In this document: positions 24,376-32,225 of the stretch, piece by piece
Position numbering within the stretch: the stretch's first letter is position 1
Layout of the letters: every line of letters starts with the position of its first letter
From: Kocuria rosea subsp. polaris
GTDB lineage: Bacteria; Actinomycetota; Actinomycetes; Actinomycetales; Micrococcaceae
Direction of reading: 5' to 3'
Length of the DNA stretch: 64,000 nt
Assembly: GCF_001483755.1 (NCBI RefSeq)
Contig: NZ_LQBK01000023.1
Location: 20,976-84,975, forward strand
Made by a program: the position numbers and the translations under genes
The notes under the pieces: generated by a model
Database searches by the model: none
Seen by the model: the letters and a program-made list of their open reading frames with translations, nothing else
Told to the model about the DNA's origin: nothing

Positions 24376-25663
24376 GGGCCGCGAACGCCCGCCCCGGCCC
24401 GGGCCGGCGGGTCAGGTCGTGCCGGAGGTCCTCGAGCGTCCCCCGCCGCTCGTGGCCCTCGTCGAGCAGCTCGGCCACGGCGTCCCGCACCTCGGCCGCG
24501 GTCAGGGCGTTGGGATCGAGCACCGTGCCCAGCCCCGCCGCCTCGAGCGCGGCGGCCCCGGCGAACTGGTCCGTGGACATCGGGAGCAGGAGCAGGGGCA
24601 CCCCGGCGGTGAGGGCCTCGGTCACGCTGTTGTTGCCCCCGTGGGAGACCGCGACGGCCGCCCGGTGCAGCAGAGTGACCTGCGGGAGCGTCGCCCGGAC
24701 CAGCCAGGAGTCCGGGACGGGGCCCAGATCGGCCGGCCGGGTGGAGCCGGACGCGAGGGCGACCCGCACGTCCAGGCCGCGGAGGGCCTCGGCCACCTGG
24801 GCCAGGACGTCCCCGCGCACGGACAGGAAGCTGCCCAGGCTGAGGTAGACGACCGGGCGGTCCGAGCCGGCCAGCCACGCGGCGACCTCCGGGTCCTCCG
24901 CCTCCTCCCGGACGGCGGAGCCGAGGAACGTGTGCTCGGGCAGCGCCCTGGTGCGGTGCTCGTCGTGGAGCTCGCCCGGATAGTTGAGCAGGAGGTCGTC
25001 GCCGGTCTCCGCGAAGGCGTCGGCGCTCGCCGCGGACCCGGGGGCGATCTGCTGCAGGGCCTCGTTCCACTGCTCGGTGAACCCGTCCCGCACGGCGGAG
25101 CACAGCCGGTGCAGCGCCTCGAGCTCGGCCGGGGACGGGCGCAGCCGGCCCGGCCACGCGGGCGGGTGCCCGTAGACCTCGTCCGCCACCGTCAGGGCCG
25201 AGGGGTGGCCGAGCACCACGTCGGCGTGCCGGATCCCGGCGCCGGTCAGGGCCAGGCGCGCCGCGAAGGCCAGGTGGTCCACGACCACCTGGTCCGGCCG
25301 GACGCGGTCCACCACGCCCTGGACCCGCCGGGCCGTGCCCAGGGGGTCCCAGAGCAGGTCGTCCCGCCGTGCCCGCGCCTGGAAGGACAGGGTCTCCGCG
25401 GGGCCGCGGCGGGTGGCGGCGAAGAAGCCGCGCAGGGCCTCGTCCTCCCCGGGCGGCTGCTCCTCCGCGCGGATGACCCCGGGGTTGGAGCCGCGGCCCA
25501 GCGGCAGGAGCTCGACGTCGAAGCCGAAGCCCCGGGCGATGGAAGCTGTCGCGGGACCGGTGGCCACGACCACGCGCTCCCCGGCGTCCCGCCATGCGGT
25601 GGCCAGGGTCGCGAGGGGGTACAGGTGGGACGCGTAGTCCGGGCTGATGACGAGCAGGGTCAC
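24365..25663 (-). CDS. GT1-family glycosyltransferase (MGT/YjiC-like)
   Basis: A 432-residue GT-B fold glycosyltransferase of family GT1. The N-terminal acceptor domain opens with LLVISPDYASHLYPLATLATAW. The C-terminal nucleotide-sugar site is HGGNNSVTEALTAGVPLLLLPMSTDQF starting at residue 341, with the His/Glu and the terminal Asp-Gln that contact the sugar. Typical acceptors are small molecules, macrolides, sterols or lipids; none can be named here. The GTG at 25663 overlaps the stop of the preceding glycosyltransferase by four bases (GTGA), and AGGAG lies about 10 bases upstream. It is the middle gene of a three-gene operon with the HEAT-GT4 protein and the patatin protein. Confidence 0.9.
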   Translation of the reverse strand: MTLLVISPDYASHLYPLATLATAWRDAGERVVVATGPATASIARGFGFDVELLPLGRGSNPGVIRAEEQPPGEDEALRGFFAATRRGPAETLSFQARARRDDLLWDPLGTARRVQGVVDRVRPDQVVVDHLAFAARLALTGAGIRHADVVLGHPSALTVADEVYGHPPAWPGRLRPSPAELEALHRLCSAVRDGFTEQWNEALQQIAPGSAASADAFAETGDDLLLNYPGELHDEHRTRALPEHTFLGSAVREEAEDPEVAAWLAGSDRPVVYLSLGSFLSVRGDVLAQVAEALRGLDVRVALASGSTRPADLGPVPDSWLVRATLPQVTLLHRAAVAVSHGGNNSVTEALTAGVPLLLLPMSTDQFAGAAALEAAGLGTVLDPNALTAAEVRDAVAELLDEGHERRGTLEDLRHDLTRRPGPGRAFAALAG

Positions 25664-27849
25664 GGGGTGGGGCTCCTGTCGGCCGCGCGCGCCGCCGCGT
25701 GGTCGTAGACGGAGGTGAGGGCGGCGGCCATCACCTCGATGCTGAAGCGTTCGCGGACCATGGCGCGGGCCGAGTCGGCGGTGCGCTCCGCGTCGGGGTG
25801 GGCTGCCAGGTCGAGGGCCCGGCCCACGGCCCGGGCCAGCGCGGCAGGCTCCCGGGTGTCGACGAGCACGCCGGTGACGCCGTCCTCCACGAAGGTCGCC
25901 GGCCCGCCGGAGTCGGGCGCCACGACCGGCAGACCGCTCGCCAGGGCCTCGACGAGCGCGACCCCGAACTCCTCCTTGAGGCTCGCACAGACGTAGGCGC
26001 CGGCGCGGGAGGACAGGCCCGGACGGCCCCGGCGCACCGCGGCGAGCCAGGCGGTCACCGTGCCGTGGGGCCGGTGCCCGGCCAGGAGCAGGCCGGCGGC
26101 GGCGGCCTCGTCCCGGGGGAGGACGGCGTCGATGCGGGCGAGCTGCTCGCGCTCGTCGAGGGAGGGGGACACCAGGTCCCCGCCCACCAGGAGCAGGTTG
26201 CACCGGGCGCGCAGTTCGGCGTCCCGGGCCCAGGCCTCGACGAGGGTGGCGGTGCCCTTGACCCGGTGCAGGCGGCCCACCGTGATGACGAGCGGCAGCC
26301 CGCGCCGCTCGGCGGGCAGGTCGGCCAGGACGGCGTCGAGCTCCGCCGGCTGGGAGCCGGTGCCGTCCCGCACCTGCTCGGCGGCGCGGTCCACGGCGCC
26401 GAGGTCGATGCCCTCGGGCACGACCGTGCACCGGGCGGCGTCCCCCGGGTCCACGGCGAGGAGCTCGCGCGCGTCCCGCGCCAGGTCCGGCCGGGGGAAG
26501 AGCACCATGTGCTCCGCCCGGGCGGCGAGGTCGGCGAGCAGGCGCACGCGGAACCACAGGTGCTCCACGTGGTCGGCGGCGCCGAACCCGGCGCGGGTCA
26601 GGGTGCCGGCTCGCTCCCGCGCGGCGACGAGCGCGTGCGGATCGGGGGCCATGGTGAGCACCCAGGGGACGCCGAGCTCCGCGGCGACGGCGGCGGCGGC
26701 CATCGAGCCGACGTCGGCCATGCGCAGGTGCAGGACGTCGACGGGTCCGGCCCGCCGGAGCACGCGCCGCAGCCCGCGCTCCGCGGCCACGCGCCGCGGC
26801 CAGGCGTCCGCCATGTGCACCGGGGGTCCGGTGAAGGGGACGACGGCGAAGACGTGTCCCGGCCCCGTGACGCGCGGCAGCGCCTCCCGGGCCTCGTCGT
26901 GGGTGCCCCGGGACGCCGTCACCACGCGGGTGACGCCGGCGGGCGCTGAGCGGGCGCTGAGGGCGTCGCCCAGCTGGGCGAGGAGCGTGGCGATCCCGCC
27001 GTTGTCCCCCCGCCCGGAGAAGGTGAGGTCCCGGTCGATCTCCGCGTGCAGGAACGACTGCAGGACGGTCAGCCCGCCGCCGGCCGGGGCGGGGTCTCCC
27101 GCGTCGTCGATCTCCGCGAGGGCGAGCCGGGCCGTCGCGGCCAGGGGGCCGGCCGCCCGCGCGCAGGCCCGGGCGAGCTCCGCCAGGCCGGCCACGTCGC
27201 CGGAGTCTGCGTGCCACCGGTCCACCAGGGCCTCGAGGGCGGCGCCGCGCACGTCCTCGTGCTCCGCGGGGTCGGCGGCCAGGCCCCGGAGGAGTCCGGC
27301 GGGACCCGTGCCGGGCACGAGCCCGAGGGTCTCGGTGAGCCGGGCCCGTGCCGCGGGGGCGAGAGCCCCCGCGAGGGCGTGCTCGAGGGCCGGGCCCACG
27401 GTTCCCGCGGCCGCCGGCGCCCACGCCTGCAGGGTGCGCTGGGCGAGCATGCCGGGGAAGCCGCCGCCGGCGACGAGCCCGGCCAGGGAGGCCTCCGCCC
27501 CGGACAGGGGAGCGCGGTCCGCGAGCGCCCAGGCGGTGTGCTCGCGCAGCCACGGCTCGTCGTGGCCGAGGAGCCCGGTGAGGAGGACGTCCGCCCGCGG
27601 CCCGGGCACCGCCGCCAGGGCGTGGACCGCGGCGATGGCGGCGACCTGGTCGTCGCGCCGGTGGATCTCCGCCGCGAGCACGGGCAGGGCCTCGTCCGGG
27701 TGCTGCCGGGCGGCCGCCGGCAGGTCGTCCGCACGGCGGATGGCGTCGAGGAGGGAAGGGGCGCACCGGACGGCCTCGAGGGCCTCGCGTACCGCCGTGC
27801 CGGCGGGCTCCGCGCTGGTTCGCGGGGCGCGGGGCGCGGCGAAGGTCAT
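25660..27849 (-). CDS. HEAT-repeat / GT4-family glycosyltransferase fusion
   Basis: A 729-residue protein. Residues of about 20-240 form short Ala/Leu-rich helical pairs such as DDQVAAIAAVHALAAV and HEPWLREHTAWAL-type units, consistent with HEAT-like repeats. Residues of about 250-725 are a GT-B glycosyltransferase of family GT4. The family signatures are PEGIDL, VGRLHRVKG and EEFGVALVE (an E-x7-E motif at about 626-634), followed by SGLPVVAPDSGGPATFV. GT4 enzymes are retaining transferases using nucleotide sugars. Fusion to a HEAT module is unusual. The ATG at 27849 has TACCGT six bases before it and no ribosome site, so it looks leaderless. It heads an operon with a GT1 transferase (4-bp overlap) and the patatin protein. 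Confidence 0.85.
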   Translation of the reverse strand: MTFAAPRAPRTSAEPAGTAVREALEAVRCAPSLLDAIRRADDLPAAARQHPDEALPVLAAEIHRRDDQVAAIAAVHALAAVPGPRADVLLTGLLGHDEPWLREHTAWALADRAPLSGAEASLAGLVAGGGFPGMLAQRTLQAWAPAAAGTVGPALEHALAGALAPAARARLTETLGLVPGTGPAGLLRGLAADPAEHEDVRGAALEALVDRWHADSGDVAGLAELARACARAAGPLAATARLALAEIDDAGDPAPAGGGLTVLQSFLHAEIDRDLTFSGRGDNGGIATLLAQLGDALSARSAPAGVTRVVTASRGTHDEAREALPRVTGPGHVFAVVPFTGPPVHMADAWPRRVAAERGLRRVLRRAGPVDVLHLRMADVGSMAAAAVAAELGVPWVLTMAPDPHALVAARERAGTLTRAGFGAADHVEHLWFRVRLLADLAARAEHMVLFPRPDLARDARELLAVDPGDAARCTVVPEGIDLGAVDRAAEQVRDGTGSQPAELDAVLADLPAERRGLPLVITVGRLHRVKGTATLVEAWARDAELRARCNLLLVGGDLVSPSLDEREQLARIDAVLPRDEAAAAGLLLAGHRPHGTVTAWLAAVRRGRPGLSSRAGAYVCASLKEEFGVALVEALASGLPVVAPDSGGPATFVEDGVTGVLVDTREPAALARAVGRALDLAAHPDAERTADSARAMVRERFSIEVMAAALTSVYDHAAARAADRSPTP

Positions 27850-27855
27850 GGGCTC

Positions 27856-27861
27856 ACGGTA
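27856..27861 (-). promoter_or_regulatory. -10 element of the glycosyltransferase-patatin operon
   Basis: TACCGT on the - strand lies six bases before the ATG at 27849, the same geometry as at uvrA, uvrB and the ABC exporter. It supports 27849 rather than the in-frame GTG at 27891. Confidence 0.5.
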
Positions 27862-27900
27862 GCCGAGGCCCGGGTCCGCGGACAGCGGCACCGGGGATTC

Positions 27901-28881
27901 TCAGGATGCTGGGAGGCGCGGCGCGGTCCGGGCGTCGGCACGGCGGCAGAGCACGGCGAACAGCGCGCCGGAGAGGTTGTGCCAGACCGAGAACACCGCC
28001 GCGGGCAGGGCCGCGAGCGGGTTCATGTACTGGGCGGCGAGCGCGGCGGCCAGGCCGGAGTTCTGCATGCCCACCTCCACCGCGGTGGTGCGGCGCACGG
28101 CGATCGGCTGCCGCGTCACCGCGCCCACGAGGTGGCCCAGGGCCAGGCCCAGGACGTTGTGCAGGACCACGGCCGCGAGCACGAGCAGGCCGGCCTCCAC
28201 GATCCGGTCGGCGCTGCCCGAGACCACGATCGCCACGATCAGGGCGATGGCCGCGACCGACACCCACGGCAGGACGGGCAGGGCGCGCTCGACCAGGCGC
28301 GGCGCGAGCAGGCGCACGGCCAGGCCCGCGACGACGGGCAGGAGCACGATCTTGGTGATCGACCAGGCCATGGCCCCGCCGTCCACCGGCAGGTACTGCC
28401 CGGCCAGCCAGAGCGTGAGCAGGGGAGTGAGCAGCGGGGCGAGCAGCGTGGAGAGCGAGGTCATGGCGACCGACAGCGCCACGTCGCCGCGGGCGAGGTA
28501 GGCGACGACGTTGGAGGCCGTGCCGCCGGGCGCGCAGCCCACCAGGATCACGCCCGCGGCGAGCTCCGGCGGCAGCCGCAGCAGGAACACCACCAGCAGC
28601 GCCACGAGGGGCATCACCACGTACTGCGCCGCGACGCCGAGCAGCACCGGCAGCGGCCGCCTGGCCACGAGCGCGAAGTCCACGGGCCGCAGGGTCAGGC
28701 CCATGCCGAACATGACCACCCCGAGCAGGGGGTTGATCCACCCGGTCAGTCCGCCCACGGCGCCGGGGGCCAGGAACCCCACGAGCCCGCCCACGATCAC
28801 GAGGACGGGGAAGACCAGGACGGCGGTGTAGGCGCTCCGGTCGGGGGCCGTGGTCCCGGTCGCGGGACCGCCGTTCACCAT
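27901..28881 (-). CDS. Bile acid:sodium symporter family (BASS) transporter
   Basis: A 326-residue membrane protein with about ten helices of the BASS family. Signature stretches are INPLLGVVMFGMGLTL, GVILVGCAPGGTASNVVAYLARGDVALSVAMTS (the CPGG/ASN motif of the Na+ site) and TTAVEVGMQNSGLAAALA. Bacterial members carry bile acids, pantoate or other organic anions with Na+; the substrate here is unknown. The ATG at 28881 overlaps the stop of the upstream metallo-hydrolase by seven bases, so the two genes form one transcriptional unit and are translationally coupled. Confidence 0.92.
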   Translation of the reverse strand: MVNGGPATGTTAPDRSAYTAVLVFPVLVIVGGLVGFLAPGAVGGLTGWINPLLGVVMFGMGLTLRPVDFALVARRPLPVLLGVAAQYVVMPLVALLVVFLLRLPPELAAGVILVGCAPGGTASNVVAYLARGDVALSVAMTSLSTLLAPLLTPLLTLWLAGQYLPVDGGAMAWSITKIVLLPVVAGLAVRLLAPRLVERALPVLPWVSVAAIALIVAIVVSGSADRIVEAGLLVLAAVVLHNVLGLALGHLVGAVTRQPIAVRRTTAVEVGMQNSGLAAALAAQYMNPLAALPAAVFSVWHNLSGALFAVLCRRADARTAPRLPAS

Positions 28882-29534
28882 CCGCGGGCCCGCCACTCGT
28901 CGAGGTGCGGTCGCTCCGCCCCCAGCGTGGTCGGCTTGCCGTGGCCGGGGTGGACCACGGTGTCGTCGTCGAAGCGCTCGAAGACGCGCTCGGTGACGTC
29001 GTCGATCAGCTGCCGGAAGTCCTCGGGGCTGTTGGTCTTGCCCACGCCGCCGGGGAAGAGGGAGTCGCCGGAGAAGATGTGCGCCGGGCCCTCGGGGTCG
29101 CGGTAGACCAGGGCGATCGATCCCGGGGTGTGCCCGCGCAGGCCGATGATCTCGAGGTCGAAGCCGTCGAACTCGGCGGTGTCGCCGTCCTCGAAGGTCA
29201 GGTCCATGGGCACCGCGATGTCGGACTCGTCGTCGGCGCCGCACGCCGTCATGGCCTCGGAGCGGGAGCGGACCTCCTCGAGGGCGCGGACGTGGTCCCA
29301 GTGCGAGTGGGTGGTGATGATGAGCTGCAGGTTGCCGTAGGCGTTCGAGCAGTCGCCGTTGCCGGCGCCCACGAGACCGGCGATCGCGCGGGCGTCGTCG
29401 GCCGCGTCGATGAGGACCTGCGTGCCCTCGTCCTTGGACGTGAGGAGATAGACGTTGTTGTCCATCTCGCTCACGGAGATCCGGCGAATCGTGACCTCGG
29501 CGAGGTCGGTGACCTCCGTCTTCGTTGCGATCAT
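28875..29534 (-). CDS. MBL-fold metallo-hydrolase, glyoxalase II-like
   Basis: A 219-residue metallo-beta-lactamase-fold hydrolase. The metal-binding HSHWDH is at residues 76-81, with further ligands His135 (GHTPGS), Asp157 (GDSLF) and His198 (PGHG), so both metal sites are complete. The pattern HTPGS...FSGDSLFPGGVGKT matches the glyoxalase II-like/thioesterase branch. Substrates may be thioesters such as hydroxyacyl conjugates of a thiol (mycothiol in this group of bacteria), but this is an inference. The ATG at 29534 fits the family N-terminus; a GGGAG lies rather far upstream. It is the first gene of a pair with the BASS transporter and is divergent from the MarR-MFS operon. Confidence 0.9.
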   Translation of the reverse strand: MIATKTEVTDLAEVTIRRISVSEMDNNVYLLTSKDEGTQVLIDAADDARAIAGLVGAGNGDCSNAYGNLQLIITTHSHWDHVRALEEVRSRSEAMTACGADDESDIAVPMDLTFEDGDTAEFDGFDLEIIGLRGHTPGSIALVYRDPEGPAHIFSGDSLFPGGVGKTNSPEDFRQLIDDVTERVFERFDDDTVVHPGHGKPTTLGAERPHLDEWRARGW

Positions 29535-29863
29535 GAGCACGAAGGTACTCCCGCGCCCCGGTGCTGGCCAATTGCGGGGCCCGGATCGGTCCGGCCGGTG
29601 GGCACGATCGGCTCCGCGGATTGCCCCGGAGGGGTTCCGGCCGCCCGGGGACGGGCCGCCCGCTGTGTCCGACGGCACGGGGTCTGCGGTTGTCCCCGGC
29701 GCCGCACCCGGATACAGTTGCGTGCGGCAACTAATTATCAGGGCATCCGGTGGCACCACGCCTGCGTCGTCGTCGACGCGGCTCCCGCGACGTGCGGGGG
29801 AGTGCGGACCGGGTGCCCCGTCGTCGTTGTCGCCGCGAAACGTCCCGATCCCGGAGGAGTCCC
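29535..29863. other. Divergent control region between metallo-hydrolase and marR-type gene, 329 bp
   Basis: Besides the MarR-type palindrome at 29716-29732 and the AT-rich TAATTAT next to it, I see no gene here. The - strand promoter for the metallo-hydrolase must also be in this stretch but is not obvious. Confidence 0.5.
29716..29738 (+). promoter_or_regulatory. Putative MarR operator overlapping a -10 element
   Basis: AGTTGC (29716-29721), five bases, then GCAACT (29727-29732): a perfect dyad of the size and TTGC/GCAA type recognised by many MarR regulators. It directly abuts TAATTAT (29732-29738), a likely -10. A repressor bound here would block the promoter of the marR-MFS operon. Confidence 0.55.
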
Positions 29864-30415
29864 TTGCCCGTCTCCCACGACACCGCCGTGGAGCTGGTGC
29901 GCGACCTGCTCGAGCTGCAGCGCGTCATGAAGCGCGTGACCAAGACGGACGCCGGGGGGCGCCGGCTCAACCCCACGGCCATCGCCCTGCTCTACTACCT
30001 CGACAGCAACGGGCCGCGCCGGGCCACGGTCATGGCCTCCGAGACCGGGCTGGGCCCCTCGGGGCTGAGCCGCCAGCTGGCCGTCCTCGAGGACGAGGGC
30101 CACGTGGAGCGCACCCCCGACCCCGACGACGGGCGCGCCGCACTGGTGGCCATCACGGAGCGGGGCCGGGACCAGGTCCGTGCCGTGCTGGAGGAGGACG
30201 CCCAGCGTCTCGCCGCGCGGCTCGAGGGCTGGGACGAGGAGCAGGCCCGCACCAGCCGGGGCGCCATCAACGAGATCACCACCGTCTTCCTGGCCTCCCT
30301 CGGCGTGGAGCGCACCACGTCCTGCCGGGGCCCGCAGAAGCAGGACCGACCCGGCGCGGACGACGCCGACCAGGAGCACGCAGACCGAGAGCACGAGGAG
30401 CCGACCGCACGATGA
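29864..30415 (+). CDS. MarR family transcriptional regulator
   Basis: A 183-residue winged-helix regulator. The DNA-binding core is at about 45-110 ([39 protein letters not shown], recognition helix and wing). The long N- and C-terminal helices form the dimer interface. A hydrophilic tail of about 30 residues is added. The TTG at 29864 is taken as the start because GGAGGAG lies five bases upstream and no ATG or GTG fits as well; a GTG at 29888 is the alternative. The stop overlaps the ATG of the MFS exporter by four bases (ATGA), and a perfect palindrome sits about 130 bp upstream. This arrangement is typical of a repressor controlling its own drug-efflux operon. Confidence 0.9.
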   Translation: MPVSHDTAVELVRDLLELQRVMKRVTKTDAGGRRLNPTAIALLYYLDSNGPRRATVMASETGLGPSGLSRQLAVLEDEGHVERTPDPDDGRAALVAITERGRDQVRAVLEEDAQRLAARLEGWDEEQARTSRGAINEITTVFLASLGVERTTSCRGPQKQDRPGADDADQEHADREHEEPTAR

Positions 30416-32172
30416 CGTCACAGCAGCCGACCGCCGCACCGGGCGGGGGGACCGGCGCCTCCCACCAGGACGTGCTGCGGGCGCTCACCGGGATCCTCTC
30501 CGTGTTCTTCATGGCGATGGTCACCCTCACCATCATCGGCACGGCCCTGCCGGTGATCATGGCCGACCTCGGCGGGGACCAGACCTCGCTGTCCTGGACG
30601 GTCACCGGCACCCTGCTCGCCAACGCCGCGACCACCCCCGTGTGGGGCAAGCTCGCCGACCTCTTCGACAAGAAGAAGCTGCTGCAGCTGTCCATCGTGA
30701 TCTTCGTGCTCGGCTCCGGCATGGCCGGACTGGCGCCGACCGTGGAATTCCTCGTGCTGGCCCGCGTGGTCCAGGGCGTGGCCATGGGCGGGATCATGGC
30801 CCTGGCCATGACGATCATGGGCACGATCATCCCGCCCCGGGAGCGGGGCCGCTACGCCGGGTACATGGGCGCCGTGATGGCCGTGGCCACGTCCGCCGGC
30901 CCGCTGCTCGGCGGGCTCATCGTGGACCTCTTCGGCTGGCGCTGGGTGTTCCTCATCCCTGCCCCGCTGGCCGTCCTGGCGGCGGTGCTCGTCCACCGCA
31001 CCCTGCACATCCCGCCGCAGGCGCCCCGGAAGGTGAGCATCGACTGGCTCGGCATCGCCCTGCTGATCGTCTCCGCCTCCGCGCTGCTGCTGTGGGTCTC
31101 CCTGGCCGGGCAGCCGGGCATGTTCGAGTGGGTCTCGCCGACCTCGGCGGCCCTCGTGGCCACCGCGCTCGTGGGCACCGTGCTGTTCGTGCTCGTGGAG
31201 CAGCGCGCCGCCGAGCCCGTGCTGCCCATCCGGGTGGTCACCGAGCGCACCACCGCTCTGGCCATCCTGGCGGCCATCGCCACCGGCGGAGCCATGTTCG
31301 CCTCCACCACCTACCTGGGCCAGTACTTCCAGCTCGGCCAGGGCTTCAGCCCGACCATGGCCGGGATGCTGATGCTCCCACAGGTGTTCGGCTCCCTCGT
31401 GGGCGCCACGGTCGCCGGGCAGCTGATCACCCGCTACGGGCGGTGGAAGATCATCCTGGTGGTCGCCGCGGTGCTCATGTCCACGGGCCTGTTCCTCGCC
31501 GCGACGCTCACGCACGACACCGCGCTGTGGGCCGTGAGCGTGTTCATCTTCCTCGTGGGCCTGGGCATCGGCGCGCTGAACCAGAACCTGGTCCTGGCCG
31601 TGCAGAACACCGTGGGGCTCAAGGACATGGGCGCGGCGTCCTCCTCGGTCGCCTTCTTCCGCACCATGGGCGGCGCCGTGGCGGTCGCCGTGTTCGGCGC
31701 CCTCATGAGCTCCCACCTCGCCGGGCAGCTGGCCGAGAGCACCCGGGCCCGCGGCGGGGACCCCGCCGCCGTGGACAGCCCCACCATGGACCTGGAGTCG
31801 CTGCCCGCCTCCGTCGAGGGCGTGGTGCGCGAGGCCTACGGCACGGGCACCGGCCTCGTCTTCCTGGTCGCCGCCGTCGCGTCCCTGGTGACCCTGCTCG
31901 CGGTGCTCCTCATCAAGGAGGTCCCGCTGCGCCGCACCGTGGACATCGTCGAGGTGGACCCCGCCACGGGCCGGCTCAAGGTCGTCACCCGCACCCTCGA
32001 CGCCCGCGAGATCCGGCGCCGGCAGCAGGAAGAGGCGGCCGGCCGGGAGCCCGGGACGGCCGGCACCCCCGGGAACGACGGCACCGGCTCGCCGGGCGGC
32101 TCCTCCGCCGGGGGCGCGGCGGGGGAGCGGGTCCGCGAGGACACCTCCACCGGCCCCGTGGACCGGGTGTGA
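30412..32172 (+). CDS. MFS multidrug transporter, DHA2 (EmrB/QacA) family
   Basis: A 586-residue proton-coupled exporter with 14 predicted helices, the DHA2 class. Helix 1 holds [16 protein letters not shown] and is followed by [30 protein letters not shown] (motif A region). [38 protein letters not shown] (motifs B and C region) and the [23 protein letters not shown] segment come next. The C-terminal 80 residues are hydrophilic and rich in Gly/Ser/Arg, probably a cytoplasmic tail. Likely substrates are hydrophobic drugs or metabolites. The ATG at 30412 overlaps the marR stop by four bases. Confidence 0.95.
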   Translation: MTSQQPTAAPGGGTGASHQDVLRALTGILSVFFMAMVTLTIIGTALPVIMADLGGDQTSLSWTVTGTLLANAATTPVWGKLADLFDKKKLLQLSIVIFVLGSGMAGLAPTVEFLVLARVVQGVAMGGIMALAMTIMGTIIPPRERGRYAGYMGAVMAVATSAGPLLGGLIVDLFGWRWVFLIPAPLAVLAAVLVHRTLHIPPQAPRKVSIDWLGIALLIVSASALLLWVSLAGQPGMFEWVSPTSAALVATALVGTVLFVLVEQRAAEPVLPIRVVTERTTALAILAAIATGGAMFASTTYLGQYFQLGQGFSPTMAGMLMLPQVFGSLVGATVAGQLITRYGRWKIILVVAAVLMSTGLFLAATLTHDTALWAVSVFIFLVGLGIGALNQNLVLAVQNTVGLKDMGAASSSVAFFRTMGGAVAVAVFGALMSSHLAGQLAESTRARGGDPAAVDSPTMDLESLPASVEGVVREAYGTGTGLVFLVAAVASLVTLLAVLLIKEVPLRRTVDIVEVDPATGRLKVVTRTLDAREIRRRQQEEAAGREPGTAGTPGNDGTGSPGGSSAGGAAGERVREDTSTGPVDRV

Positions 32173-32213
32173 ACCCGCCCACGGACCCGGTCCCGATGTC
32201 CGGGCCCGGTACT

Positions 32214-32219
32214 AGAGTG
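32214..32219 (+). promoter_or_regulatory. -10 element of uvrA, leaderless arrangement
   Basis: TAGAGT lies exactly six bases before the GTG at 32226, the same spacing as at uvrB. This supports the GTG as the start rather than the ATG at 32259. Confidence 0.55.
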
Positions 32220-32225
32220 GAGGGC

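Noticed and set aside
18871..24612. Very long open frame (about 1900 codons) on the + strand across fhs and the patatin gene
   Set aside because: It is rich in Arg, Pro and Gly with no recognisable domain and lies opposite or out of phase with fhs, the patatin gene and the tandem repeat. It is a typical high-GC shadow frame.
32173..32225. LexA (SOS) box upstream of uvrA, and likewise before uvrB (12219-12376)
   Set aside because: No GAAC-N4-GTTC or close variant could be found in either upstream region.
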